DNA of 64,000 nucleotides from Karstenula rhodostoma CBS 690.94. Taxonomy: Eukaryota; Ascomycota; Dothideomycetes; Pleosporales; Didymosphaeriaceae. Location of the stretch: NCBI GenBank assembly GCA_010093485.1, contig MU001513.1, positions 385,696-449,695 of the forward strand, read 5' to 3'. Of this stretch, positions 1-13,700 are shown piece by piece. Every line of letters begins with the position of its first letter. Within the stretch, counting starts at the first letter, position 1. Position numbers and translations under genes: made by a program. Under the pieces are notes generated by a model, which had not been told where the DNA came from, did no database searches, and saw only the letters and a program-made list of their open reading frames with translations.

Positions 1-2473
1 AATAAACTATACTTATTATATAGAAAAAAAGGTTCTAAAGTATTTTTAAATACTTTAATTAGAGAGTATATTATATATATTACTATTTATATAGAGTATA
101 GTCTTTAGATTCCTAAAAAAGAGTAGAAATATATTTAATTTAAAAAATATAAAAAGTATTTTATTTTTCTTTATACTAAGACTAAAGTTACTTCTCTAAG
201 AATAGAGATTATAGAGATAAAAAAATAGAAGTAGTTATTTATAACTTATAATATTTATATATTTAATATACTAAATTATTTAGAAAAAAGGATTTTAAAA
301 AGTATAAATACTAGTACTATTTCTATATTACTACTATATAGACCTTTAACTAATCTAGACTAATTATAGGCTAATTTTTTTATTATTAATCCTTTTATCT
401 TTTCTAATTTATTTTCTAATTTTAGGCTAATATTCTTATTAACTAACCTTTTTAAGATTAATTTTTTACTATTAACTAGTAGAAGTCCTTTAATAGTTTT
501 TTATAATTTATTAGATTTCTTTTTAGTTTTTAAGTATTATACTATTCTATTTATTCTTTTTATTTAATTAGATATTTTTATTAATTCTTAATTATTTATA
601 GATTTTTAATTACTTTAACCTTATACTTATTATCTTCTAACTCTAGTTAGGTTTTAATTAAAGTATTTAAAGATACTAGTTTTAAAAGTAATTTATAAAA
701 AATAGAATATATCTTTATATCTATTAATAGAAGTAGCTTAGTTATAACTAGTCCTTTTATTTCTTAAACTTTAAAGGGTTCTATCTAAAAATAATCTAGT
801 TTCTTACTTAGTTATTTTATTTTTAAATTTTTCTATAATAGGAAAACTTTATTCTTTTTTTTAAAAATTAGTTTTTTAATTCTTTATTTATTTATATTCT
901 TAAATACTATAAGGGCTCTATAGGTAATTCTTTTCTATAGGACTTTATAAAATTCCTTTATTTTCTAAACTTTATTTTAAACTCTAGTAGAAATACTTTC
1001 TATATTTTTTAAATTTTAATAAATAACTAGCTTATATTTATAGTTTATATAGTAGGGTAAGTATTCTATTATACTTAACCTTAAGCTATTATATACTAAC
1101 TATATAATTAGTAAAAGTTTTACTTAATTATTTTATTATTTATTAATATAGAATTATAGATATTACTTAAGTATCTAGTTTATATATTTTATTTATTTAT
1201 CTATTTTAAGGTAGAAGCTTATTAATAACTTTTAGTTTATTTCTAGAGCTATAGTAAAAGTATTCTAATATTTTAAAATAAAGAATTTATTTTTATTTAT
1301 AATAAATTCTTTTAGTAATCTATATTTAGAAAATAGTATATTATTTACTTTATAGACTAGTTTTTTTACTATTATAGACTTTTCTATAGATTTAAATTTA
1401 GCTATCTTTATAAATCTATATATTATTACTATAATAGTATTATATATATACTTTATTTCTAGCTATAGTAATTTTAGAAGTTTTATAATAAAATCTATTA
1501 TTATACTTTACTATAGTTATTTTACTATAGGTAGTAGTTATAGAAGTTTATAAGGTATATATCTCTTAGACTTATTTTTTTAGTAAGCTAAATAGTTACT
1601 TATCTCTATTATAACTAATTACTTAAGCTTAAGGATAATATATTTATTTATAATATAATATATTATTTCTTTAATATCTAAGTATTCCTATTTTTTTAAT
1701 TTATATAGTTTTCTAATTAGAATAGATATATATTTTTTATTAATAATAATCCTTTATTAGTAGTCTTATCTAGTTTTATTAAAACTATACTTAAAAAGAT
1801 TATATTTCTCTTTCTAGTTTTAATTAAATTTCTAGTAATTTTAAAAGTTTTATATTTCTAGTTTTATATACCTTAGACTAGCTATTTATACTCTAATTTT
1901 TAATTAATTATACTTAAGTATATTATCTTTATATTTATATAATATTATATTATATAGCTTAACTTTATTCTTAGTTAAGTTTAATTATCTACTTAAAGTA
2001 TCTACTATACTATTAAGAGTTCTAGATTAATAGTAAATTATAAAATTAAAGTTTACTAAGAATTCTACCTATTATATTTATTATTAGTTAAATTTTTTAG
2101 TTAATATAAAGCTAGTAAAATTCTAGTAGTCTATCTATATCTCTATTTTAAAGTAGGTTTCTATAAGTTATACTTTCTATTATTTAAAAGTATTTACTAT
2201 TACTAGTAGTTTCTTATTATAAATATTATAATTAAGTTTTACTTCTAAAAAGTTTTATAAATAATAGAATACTAGTTTCTATTTTCTATTTTTATTAGAT
2301 TATATAAAAATTACTTCTAATATATAATTAAATATATTTATTTTAACCCTTACTAGTTTTTATATATTAAATATTTATAGAAGTAGAACTATTAGAAATA
2401 TTATCTATAATTTCCTAAATACCTTTAATAGCTTTCTTTAGATTAGCTATATAACTTTATTATTACTTTTTTT

Positions 2474-2485
2474 TATAAAATCTAT
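2474..2485. repeat. Left target-site duplication of R2 copy 1
   Basis: The bases tataaaatctat recur as tataaaatttat at 3786-3797, differing by one C/T. They flank the R2 insertion inside the gypsy RT region. Removing R2 plus one copy leaves the gypsy reading continuous across the site, which supports a true duplication. Confidence 0.65.
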
Positions 2486-3461
2486 ATTATATATAATTAC
2501 TATAAGGACGGGTAAATTAATAAAGGGGTAGATAATATAAGGTATTATACTTTACTAATATATAAAAGAACTAAAAAAGTGGCTAAGATATATTTAGTAT
2601 CTATATATAAACTAATTAAAAAGGGTATAGTACTAAACTATCTAAAATAGGATTAGTATAAAACTAGTTAAAGTAGACTTAGTATATACCTACTAATATA
2701 TAAGAAATCTAATAATATAGAATTAATAAGATATTAAAAAAAAAAATTTTTATTAGAACTAGAACTAGAAAAGAATATATATATAAGTAAATATTACTAT
2801 TTATATTACTTTCTTCTATTTTATACTCTAGTTATTAATAATATATAAAAATATAATTAAAATACCTATCTCTAGTATACTATAAATTCTATTTAATAAT
2901 TTAATACTTATAATTCTTATTAGACTTACTAATATATTACCTATACTTTAGAATTAACCTAACTAATAATAAGCTAATATAGATAGTAATATACCTATTT
3001 CCTACTATCTATCTAGGGATAATAATAATAATAACTAATACCTATAATAAAATAGAGAAGTATAGTAAGAATATTTAAATAATAATAGTAATAATAGATA
3101 ATAGTTATAATATTCTAGAAATTAAAAGCTAGCTAAAATCTAAAGTTATATATATAGGTATAAAGAAAGTATTTAAACTATATAAGCTAGACTAGCTAGT
3201 AATAAAATACTTAATAACTACTAGCTATATATATATACTATAGTAATAGAAAATATAGAGTATATAGAATTACTATAATAATAATAAAAAAGAGACTAAG
3301 AAGAATAAAAAATTTATAATAAATATAATAAATAATAAGATAAGTATTTACTAGATATAAAAAATCCTATATAGTATAATAATATAGGTATAGGTAATAG
3401 TAATAGTAAAGGAGTTTTAAGTTCTATTCTAAGTTCTAAATATAAAGTCTATAGAGCGATA

Positions 3462-3508
<47 letters not shown>

Positions 3509-3785
3509 GAAATAGTAGTAATATAGTATTAGTATTTAATAATAGTAATAGGGGTATATAGTATTTAATTATAAAATACTAAGTATAGAAACTTAGTATC
3601 GCGTTAATAATAAAATAAAATAATAAAGATTATAATATAAAATTAACTAGTATCTAGCTATAATTAGTAGCTTTTAATAAATCTTAATAACTAGTTCTAG
3701 AAAAAGATAGTAATTAAATAAACTTAACTTAGTAAAGTAAGAATTTTAAATAAATAAATAAAAAGGTAACTAACTAATATTAGTC
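2486..3785 (-). mobile_element. R2 copy 1: 1.3-kb non-LTR-like element
   Basis: About 1300 bases that align along their whole length with 21151-22455. The terminal 114 bases also match 25946-26059. There are no LTRs and no terminal inverted repeats. All three copies share the same left end (around the actataagg motif) and have long target duplications of 12-15 bases, and the short copy is cut at the other end. That is the pattern of 5'-truncated target-primed insertion if the element is read on the minus strand with its 3' end on the left. It carries an A42 run at 3465-3506, absent from copy 2. No protein could be read, so it may be non-autonomous. Confidence 0.6.
3465..3506. repeat. A42 homopolymer inside R2 copy 1
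   Basis: An uninterrupted run of 42 A on the plus strand inside R2. At the equivalent place copy 2 has a short GGTAAA-type repeat (about 22146-22176) instead. The tract is therefore a variable internal simple repeat, not an element terminus. Its exact length in a real genome or assembly may be unreliable. Confidence 0.85.
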
Positions 3786-3797
3786 TATAAAATTTAT
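3786..3797. repeat. Right target-site duplication of R2 copy 1
   Basis: The bases tataaaatttat pair with the left copy at 2474-2485. Gypsy reverse transcriptase homology begins immediately to the right on the minus strand. Confidence 0.65.
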
Positions 3798-5194
3798 TAA
3801 TAGTATAGTAATTTTAGAATAGTTCTTTATAAACTTCTAATAATAGTTAATAAATTCTAGAAAAAATTAAATATTCTTTATTAATTTAAAAACTAACTAT
3901 TTCTATATAGTAGTAACCTTTTTTAAATTAATTAATATACTTTCCCTTAAAATATTAAATTCTAAATATTTTATTTTAATAATATAGAATTTATATTTAT
4001 CTAGATAAAAAAGTAATTACTTATTATAATTATAATAGAACTAGGCTAGAAGGAAAGAAAGAAATATATATAAAATATTAGTAATAGAGATAAAACTAAT
4101 AGATACTTATATATAAGTCTATAGAATAGCTTATATTATAAATTATATAACTATAATTCTACTAAAAATATAAGATTTTAAGAGTATTAGGTTTTAATAA
4201 GAATAGAGTAGATATTTCTATTAAGAAGGTAGAATCTATAAAAATAAACTAGGGGATTTTAGAATAGTAAAAATTAGAATAACTAATATATAATTTAGAA
4301 AGATTTTTATATAGTTTTTATTTTTTATAATTAATTTTAAAATATTATTTAGAAGTAGTTTACTTTTATATCTAAATTAAAGCTATTTATATATATATAT
4401 AAATATTTAGTCTTCTCTTAATATTATTATATTATATTCTATTATAGTATAGAATTATTATTTAACTTTATATTTATCTCTATTATATCTTATTTCTTAA
4501 ATAATTCTTAAGGTATAGACCTAGATTAAATATATAGAAAACCCCTTATAATACTTTAACTATCTAAGGGTTTAAATTAATATAGTATTACTAAATATAT
4601 CTACTAATATAAAAGGCTTAAATAGAAGTTTAGTTTTAGGTCTAGCTAGTAGCTTAGCTACTCTCCTAGCTATATAAGCTAAAAAGATAAAATAATTTAA
4701 AATTTAATTAACTACTATTTTAGAGTAGATATAAACCCTAGTAGTAATAGCTAATCTAATATAAGTTAACTTTAATATTCTAGAAAATTATAATAAAAAA
4801 GTTAAGAGTAATTTTAAGACTTTTCTTATAAATATAAAATTATACTATAGATATAATAGTAATATATTTAGAAATAACTAGACTAAAATTCTAGTAACTA
4901 TAATATATATAATAGAAAGAGTAGTAGAATAAATATATTCTATTATTAAAGACTTTTTAGTATATAAAATAGAGCTAGACTAATAGAATAAAAAAATTAT
5001 AAAGATATTTAAATTCTAGAAGGGATTTAAGAAATAAATTAAAATTATATTTAGTAAAATAGATAAAAAATAATAAGCTAAATAATTTATTTAATATATT
5101 AAGTAAATAAAATTAACTAGTAAATACTCTATTATATTCTAATAGCTCTAGACTAAAATTAATTAAAATAATACTCTACTATAGATAGTATACT

Positions 5195-5486
5195 TATTAA
5201 ATTACACGTATATATATTATTACCTATAGTATAGTATACTTACTATTATAGTAAGTTATAGTAACTACTAGTAGTAGTAGGTAGTAAGTATAAAAGGAGA
5301 GGCTAGAATATTTTATATTATTAGGACTAGTATAGGGTACTAAGGTACTATTTAAGGGCGTATCTTAGCTAGACTTAGAATAATAATTAATTATAATAAT
5401 TTATATAAATATATAATATATAACTAACTTATTTATATTTATAATTTATAGTAATCTATTATTATTTATAGTAGATCTAATAATTA
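5195..5486 (+). repeat. Left LTR of copia element 5195-10732
   Basis: About 292 bases that align with 10443-10732. The left terminus reads TATTAAATTACACG, against TATTAGATTATATA in the right LTR, consistent with an ancestral TGTTAGA start after TpG-to-TpA change. The right terminus is approximate (shared gatctaataa, then the copies diverge). Confidence 0.8.
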
Positions 5487-6450
5487 AAAGTCTTACTACC
5501 TTATTACTAACTATATACGCTAAATAATATAGTACTATCTATTAGATTTATAAAAATCTTTTTTACTACCTCTATATAGTATATAGAATAGCTAATAGTA
5601 TTAGAAATATAAATAAAAGCTAATTAAGTATAGTATATATTTAACCTAACTAATAGTAAAGTACTAAAACTATAACTATAAATATTATAGTTACTAAACC
5701 TATATTAATTTATATATAATAATAACCTAATACTAAGTAGCTTATATATCCTTATAAATATATAAAAGTTATAGTAAAACTTATAAGTTAAATATTATAA
5801 ACTATAATCTAATTAGTATAAAATAGAACTAGTAGAATATTATATAAAGGTATAGGGAGTAAAGAAGCTTATATTATATTTATAGGGTTCTATTATAGCT
5901 AACCTATTTAATACCTACTACCTCTCTAAAAAACTATATAAAGAATAGATCCTCCTTATTATAAAGAAGATAGGAGTTAATAATAAAAAAGTAAAGTTAT
6001 AAGTATAATATAAATACCTATATATTATTTAAAGTACTAAAAGGTTAATTAAATAAAATCTCTAGCTAGCTAAATATAATTATATAGTATTTACTACTAA
6101 GAGATAAGACTATATAGAGACTATAAATAATATAACTATCTTTAATAATTTTATAAAAAGTATTATAGTATTAGATAAAGTATATACTATTACTTTTAAA
6201 TAAGCCCTCTAAAATAAATAGGAAATAATATACTAAAATATAATAAAGAGGTTTAAACTCTATATAGAGTACTATTATCTAGTTAAGGCTATAATTAGAA
6301 CTATATTTATTATTAAAAAAGAACTAGATACTAGTACTAAAGGGGATACCTTTTATACTAATAATAGTATACCTATATAAATATAAGGTACTTAAAAATA
6401 GGAATAGAGTATAATAATATCCTTATAGGGATTATATAATTTTAATTTAC

Positions 6451-6537
6451 TTATATTATATAAGTAAGAATTCTTTATATTATATAGGTAAAGCTTTATA
6501 TTATATAGGTAAAATATCTTTATATTATATAGGTAGG
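6451..6537. repeat. Tandem repeat, about 21-23 bases x 4
   Basis: Four successive units share the core ttatattatataggtaa (the first has aagtaa). The array lies inside the internal region of the copia element, perhaps reflecting a repeated segment in the old gag region. It could also be post-insertion slippage. Confidence 0.7.
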
Positions 6538-9500
6538 GAGGTTATAGAAGGAATAAAATACCTTACTAGTAAATAAAAAATTAAAATATAAATAAAGAAA
6601 AGTATTCTATATATTCTATAGAATATATACTAAAAGATTACTATTATACCTTTCTAGAAAAAGCTCTAGTATAGTAGAAACTATAACTAGAATAAAATAG
6701 TTTTATTAAATATAATATCTAAAATAATCCTTTAATAGAAGAATAGATATATATATTTAAATAAGTATAATCTAGAATACTATAAATTAAATAGTTATAT
6801 ACTCCTATACTAACCTAAATATTAGAGACTAGTAATAAGTAACTAGAAGGATAGAAAATTACTATAATCCTTATAAACTTCTAAGTAACCTTTTAATCTA
6901 ACCCTTATATATATCTACTATAAACCTTATTAATTCTTAACTTAGATACTATATATTATATCTTTAATAATATTAATTAATTTATTTTACTTTAGCTACT
7001 AATACTAGGAAATTTTATATAGATAAGTAATATATAGGTCTAGATATAAGAATATAAAAGTATTTACCTTAAATTATAAAATTACTAGGGAAATAGTATA
7101 ATTAGACTTAATAATATAGCTTACTACCCTAATCTACTCTATAACCTAGTATCCTTTTAACTACTTAAATATTAAGGACTATAGTAGAATACTAAATTAG
7201 AATCTATAGTACTAAAATAGGCTAATAATACTATTATAGTAGAACTATAAAAGTTATATAATTAATAAGTACTAGAGTATAAACCTACTAATAGTATTTA
7301 TATTATTATATAAAGTATAGTATATACTATATATAAGATAATAATATATATAAAATATAAAGTAAAAATTATAAGTATAGCTATATAGTATAAATAACTA
7401 GACTATCTAAAACTAAATATATTTAAATACCTAGTATAGCGAGCTAAGGGGGTATATATTAAAAGTATCCCTATAATAAAATATAATATTTATAAATAAG
7501 CTAAATTAAAATAATAGATTAAATATAAACCTTAACTAAATAATTAAGGACCTAGTAAGTATATTATAATTAACTTTTATAACTTTAAACCTAATAGCTC
7601 TACTAAAAAGAAAAGCTAAATATTAATTACTAATTAATATTTTAGCTATATATAAAACTTCTACTTTAGAGATAACTATTTAGTAAAAACTATTATTAAA
7701 GTACTTAGTAGTTTTATACTATTTATAAAAATATAGTTTAGTATAATAATTAAGATTATTAAATTAGATAATAAAATCTTTATAGTAAAAGTAGATATTA
7801 AACACTAGTATATAAGCTAAGATATTAAAATTAAGCCCTTAGTACTAGATATATAAGTATAAAATAGAGGAACTAAGTACTTAGGGGGTATAATAAAAGA
7901 AAAAGCCTATATAATATAATTTAATATAAACCTTCTATAGGAAATATAGCTTAAAATTACTAGGGCTATAGTATATTTATATAATTAAATACTAAATTAT
8001 AAGAATTACTAATATTTACTATATAAGGTATTCTTTATAATAGTTACCCTTATTAATAGGATAGTAACTTAGCCTTAGAAACTAAATCTAGTATACCTTA
8101 AAGTATATAAAAGTAAAGCCTTTACTATAACTAATAATATATAGTATAGGAAAAGTAAACTATAGAGACTTAATCTAAAGGTATAAATTAGATATTTTAT
8201 AAAATACTAATTAATAAATATCTAGTATATATAGATTCTATTACTATTAAAAGTAATTAGTATCTATAATATTATATTTAATAAAAATATAGTATTTAAT
8301 AGAATATAGAAAAAATTTATAGATAATCTTATATATAGTATTCTAGAAGAGATTATATTATAGATTAGGACTATAGAGAGACTACCCGCTTTAATAACTA
8401 AATTAGAGATAACTTTATTCTATAAAGATAAATTAGTTATAATAAGTTATAATAACTTATAATAATAATAAGAGATATTAAAAGAGTTACTAAAAAGAAA
8501 GTATAATAGTACCTATTTATTATTACTAATAATACTATTACTAGTTATATTACTAGTATAACTTATAATATAGAATATACTATTACTAAAAGTATAAGTA
8601 GTAAATAACTATATATAATAGCTAATAGTAGCTAGTATAAAGATTATACTCTAAGTAACTATATTTATAATAGATATCTTAGTAGGTTATAAAGGCGTAT
8701 ATAAAGGCTATAACCTTAATAAAATATAAATAAAATAGATACTTATAAAAGGATTAAAGCCTTATTAAAGCTAGCTACTACTACTACTAATAATCTAAAC
8801 TAGACTTAAGGATTATCTAATAAAGGAATTATTTTAAGAAGCTAAATATAAATACCTTACTAGTTATTAATAAATAAACTTATAGATAGAAGTACTATAG
8901 AAACTAATTAAATAAGTAGGTTATTAAATCCTTAACTATATATAGATATATACTTATAAACTTAATAAATACTATTAATTTCTAAAATATAAGGCTTAAC
9001 TAGTTATATAAAAAAACTAGTAAAAGAATATTACTTTATAAGATATCTATATAATAACCTTAACTAATTAATTATTCTATATACTTATAATAATAGCTAT
9101 TAAGTATAACCTTAAACTAAAATAATATAATATAACTAATATATTTATATATATAATATTTAATTAAGAAGTCTATATAAGGATACCTATAGGGTATTAA
9201 AAGAGAGGTATAACCCTTAAACTATAAAAGGCCCTCTATAAACTCTAAATCTTACCTAAGCTATAGTAGAAAGAATTTACTATAATACTTAAAAGTATAG
9301 GTTTTACTATAATTCTATATAAACTATACTATATAATTAAGGATAGTATTATTATCTTCTTCTATATAGATAATATTATTATTATTTATTACTAAATAAA
9401 GGAGGTAGTAGTAATTAAAGTAGTAGAGCTACTTAAATAAAAATATACTATAACTAGAGGAGATAACCTATAATAGTTCCTTAGTATAAAGGTTATCTAA

Positions 9501-10428
9501 AAATAAGACTAGTAATTTATATAATTATTATAGACCTTATATATTAAGAAGATCTAATAACTAGTAAATAAAACTAATTATTACTATAATATATTTATAG
9601 CTAGTATAAAACTTAAATCTTAAAAAGGTCTAGTCTTACTATTAGAGATTAATAAGTATTAATAAAAGATTAGATTACTATTATTTATAGTAATTATAAT
9701 ATAATTAGATATTACTTTTACTATATTATAGCTAGTCTGGTTTCTATTAAACCTAAACTAAGTATATTAAAATATTACTAATAGAGTATTACTATATCTC
9801 TTAGCTATTAAATATAAGGGTTTATAGCTTAGAGGTAAATTATATCTCTAAATTATTAGTAATACTTTATTTACTAATAATATAATTAATAGGAAAAGCT
9901 TATAGGGCTATATAATTAAGTTATTTAATAGCCTAATAGTATAGAAAGTAAATAAATAAAATACTATTACTACCTCTATAATAGAGGTAGAACTACTCGC
10001 CCTATTATAGGTAGCTAAGGAAGCTATCTATATTTTAAAATTATTAAGGGAGTTTAGAATTATATTACCTAGCTCTATAATTATAATATAATATAATAAT
10101 TAATAGATAATTTACTTAGTAACTTAGAAAGTATTAAAACTCTAGACTAAGCTCTAATATATTAATATTTATAATTACTAGCTATAATAAAAAGTCTCTA
10201 TAGAAATAATTACTATTAAGTATATTAAATTAGCTAAAATAATTACTAATAAACTTATAAAGGTACTACTAGTAAATAAATAACTAGGCTTTTTTAACTA
10301 ACTTAGATTAGTTAATATAGAAAATTAAGAGGTAATAAATACTATACTATTTAAAAAAATTTAAAACTATCTTTACTAAATACTTTAAACTATTACTTAT
10401 AATCTAGCTTAGGTAGTCTAGGGGTACT

Positions 10429-10440
10429 AAGCTAAGGGGG
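10429..10440 (+). other. Polypurine tract of copia element
   Basis: The bases aagctaaggggg sit two bases before the right LTR. A purine run ending in G at this place is the usual plus-strand primer for LTR elements and fixes the orientation as plus. Confidence 0.7.
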
Positions 10441-10442
10441 TA

Positions 10443-10732
10443 TATTAGATTATATATATATATTATTACCTATAGTATAGTATACTTACTATTATAGTAA
10501 GTTATAGTAACTACTAGTAGTAATAAGTAGTAAGTATAAAAGGAGAGGCTAGAATATTTTATACTATTAGGACTAGTATAGGGTACTAAGGTACTATTTA
10601 AGGATATATCTTAGCTAGACTTAGAATAATAATTAATTATAATAATTTATATAAATATATAATATATAACTAACCTATCTATATCTATAGTTTATAGTAA
10701 TCTATTATTATTTATAGTAGATCTAATAACTA
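10443..10732 (+). repeat. Right LTR of copia element 5195-10732
   Basis: About 290 bases closely matching 5195-5486, including the internal stretch around tataaaaggagaggctag, a likely promoter region of the LTR. The right edge abuts the start of R1 copy A directly. Confidence 0.8.
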
Positions 10733-13700
10733 GAGCTAAGTTTAACTATACTTTTATAAAGATCTATAATTCTTTTTACTAACTTATTATAACTAGCTTA
10801 GTAGGACGTATAATAAAGTATAATAAGTAAGCTATTCTAGTAATATATAATATATAGATATATAGTAACTATTAACTATATATAAATATATTTACTATCT
10901 ACTATAATTTATAGTTACTATACTTAAATAAGACTATTATTTTTTTCCTTTTTATTTATAATAATCTATACCTTCTCTACTACTTTATAATTACCTTAAT
11001 AAATTATAACTATAGTACCTATACTTATAATACTAGATAGTATTAACCTATTAGACTTAAATCTAGTCTATATCTATATATTTCACGATTTTATTATAGA
11101 GTATAGTAATAAGATAACCCTTAATATACTTACTAGAATTCTTAACTATAATATATCTATATTTAACCCTATATTTACTATAATTATAGAGATAATAGAC
11201 TTAGCCCTAAATATACTCTTCTATTTAAAGAGCTTAAATAAACTAGTAGTTATTATAGTAGTAAAGTATAAAATATATAATAATATAGAATATATAGAAG
11301 AGGTTATTCTTCTATAATAATATAGAATTATATTAGAAGTTTTTAACTATCTATAGCGGGTAGTCCTTTTAAATAAATAAAAGTATTAGGCTTATAGAGA
11401 CCCTATAATAATACTAAAATATACTTACCTATTACCCCTAAAGTAATTAGTAACTAATAATATATATAGAATAAAAATATATTTACCTAATTACTAGTAT
11501 ATAAAGAAAAATATATAAGTATAGCTTAGAGAGAATTAGTTTTTCTAATTTAATAAAATTCTCCTTATAGTATATAATAGCTATAGCTAATAGTTTACTA
11601 ACTCTATTATTTAACTATATACTAGAAATCTAATTTAGTCTCTAGATAATAAGAAGCTTATCCTCTATAAAAAAAATTAAATTAATAGATTTACTTTTAA
11701 GGATATAGAATATAGTATACTCTAGATTAAAATATAAAAGGTAATTAAAATATATAACTATAAGCTATTTAATAGAGTAGTATAATTAGGGTAGTAGTTC
11801 TAGAGTATAGTAGAAGATATATTTATTCTACTAGAAATATAAAGTCTTATTACTAACTAGACTAGTATACTAGAGGAGTTTAGTTAGGCTATATAGCTAG
11901 TTATAGTAGTTAATAAGGATAAAGATATAAATAGTTAATAATATCTAGATAGAGATACTAATATATAAAAGGATAATAATAAGAATATAAAATTCTACTT
12001 TTTATTATAATTTATAGTATAGAGTTTTTATATTATATACCCTTATATAGTAATAGTATATAAAAGACTATAGCCTTTATACTCTTTTAATAAATAAAGT
12101 ACTACTATATATATATCTAGTATAAGTAGGTAAATATACTAGATATTATAATAAGTTATACTAAAGAATTAACTTTATAAGATATAGTAGTTTATTATAG
12201 TTTTTAGTAAAAAAACCTTATAGGTAAAGTATAGTCTAGTAATATAAAGATAACTATAAAATAGAATATAAATATTATAAATTATAGTAATTTATTATAT
12301 TATTTAGTAGTTAAATCTAGTATAGATAGTATAGGATAGGAATATAAATATATATATAATATAAATAAAGAGGAATATAAGTAAGAGCTATTTAGTAAAA
12401 GTATAGAATTATACTATATAATAAAGTAATTTATAGTAAAATAGTATAAAATATACTAAGTATTATCTATTAGCTAGGGAGTATAACTATACTAGTTTAA
12501 AATAGGTTAGACTACTAAACTAAGCTTATATAATAAATAAGGTAGGGTAATAATAATAAAAAACTAATACTCCTTTTTTATACTATATAATTCTTATAAT
12601 ACTACTAATTTTTAATATACTATATAGATATCTATAGCTATAGTAAAGTAAAAACTAACTATAGTAGTCTAGATTAAAAATATAGTAGAGTAGTATAAGT
12701 AGATAATAGTAAACTATCTATAATAAATATTTAAGGGTATTATAAGGAGTAGGCTTTAACTATAAAAATAATAGGTTAGTATATAGGGTAAAATAGTATA
12801 GTATACCCTCTATAAGGCCTATAAAAATCTAATATTATTTAGTTATATTCCTTAAATAAATACTTATAAAATAGTATATAATAAAGTACTTATTAAACTA
12901 TAGATAAATAAGTAGTTTAAAGTTTTCTAGAACTACCCTTATTTAGTATTTTAGGATAAGAAAAAGGTAAAAGTTTAGTATAATAGAGTTATACTTAGAA
13001 TCTAAATAATAATAGTATAGGGTTTAAGAAATATATATAAAGACCTAATAATAAGTATAGTAAGTAAAAGAAGAACTTAAAGTTAGAGTATATTAACTTT
13101 ACTATAAAATATATAATAGAGAAAATTAATTAACTCCTCTATAAGTACTAATATAGCTAGTATAACTAGATTTTATATACTCTATATTAATACTAGTCTA
13201 CTAATTTATATTTAGAATATCTAGTATATTTTTAATAAGAATAAACTAAGCTTCTAGATATATAGTAAGAGGTTAAGAATCTTCTCTATTTAATTTTTAT
13301 TTTTTATCTAATATAACTATATTTCTATAATAACTAGTTAAGAAGATAGAGAGGTTAAGTTAATTTTAATTATATTTAATATATTTAAGGATATTATCTA
13401 TATAAATCTTATTATATTAGATCTAGAAATAGTATAATTTAATATATAATTATTTAATACTCTAAGACTAAAAAAAATTAAAACTACTACTATACTATAG
13501 ACTAAGGTATAGTAACTACTAGCTAATAGAATATTAGAATAGAATATTATAATAGCTTCTTTAAATATTATACTAGAGGATATATATATTCTTACCCTAC
13601 TTCTATATAATATTATACTAATAAATCTACTAAATAAGACTCTTATTAAACTATATAGTAAAATCTAAATATAAGATATTAGGAATAATATAGACTTTAC

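Larger units (their letters stand above)
1..5194 (-). mobile_element. RIP-degraded Ty3/gypsy retrotransposon, split by R2 copy 1
   Basis: This is a relic of a Ty3/gypsy LTR retrotransposon read on the minus strand. Three ghosts appear in the family's order. An RT thumb lies at about 3790-3860, where the minus strand reads EFINYY-stop-KFIKNYSKI, like the usual FLGFxNYYRRFI. The RNase H end is at about 1985-2170 (EFLVNFNFIIYY, later SIVDTLSR, like VADALSRR). The integrase core is at about 1320-1500 (IDFIIGLPK, later IYRFIKIAKF, like MDFITGLP and DRLTKMAHF). R2 at 2486-3785 interrupts the element just after the RT thumb, and the reading resumes in phase on the other side. Stops occur throughout, so it is dead. 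The left end lies outside the window. No LTR was identified, and the right end is cut by the copia element at 5195. Family assignment is fairly sure; the boundaries are not. Confidence 0.7.
5195..10732 (+). mobile_element. RIP-degraded Ty1/copia retrotransposon (plus strand)
   Basis: A 5.5-kb element with two direct LTRs (5195-5486 and 10443-10732) and a polypurine tract just before the right LTR, so it reads on the plus strand. The RT active site survives as FYIDN at 9359-9373, a RIP-altered form of FYVDD. Near the right end, about 9985-10030, the frame reads IEVELLALL followed by AKEA, like the copia RNase H signature (S/T)xEAELxAL. Length and layout fit Ty1/copia, whose single polyprotein runs gag-protease-integrase-RT-RNase H. 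All frames are full of stops, so it is inactive. I could not match a 5-base target duplication across the two ends, so the flanks may have been rearranged or overwritten. Confidence 0.8.

Noticed and set aside
5195..10732. A target duplication for the first copia element
   Set aside because: The five bases on either side do not match for any LTR edge I tried.
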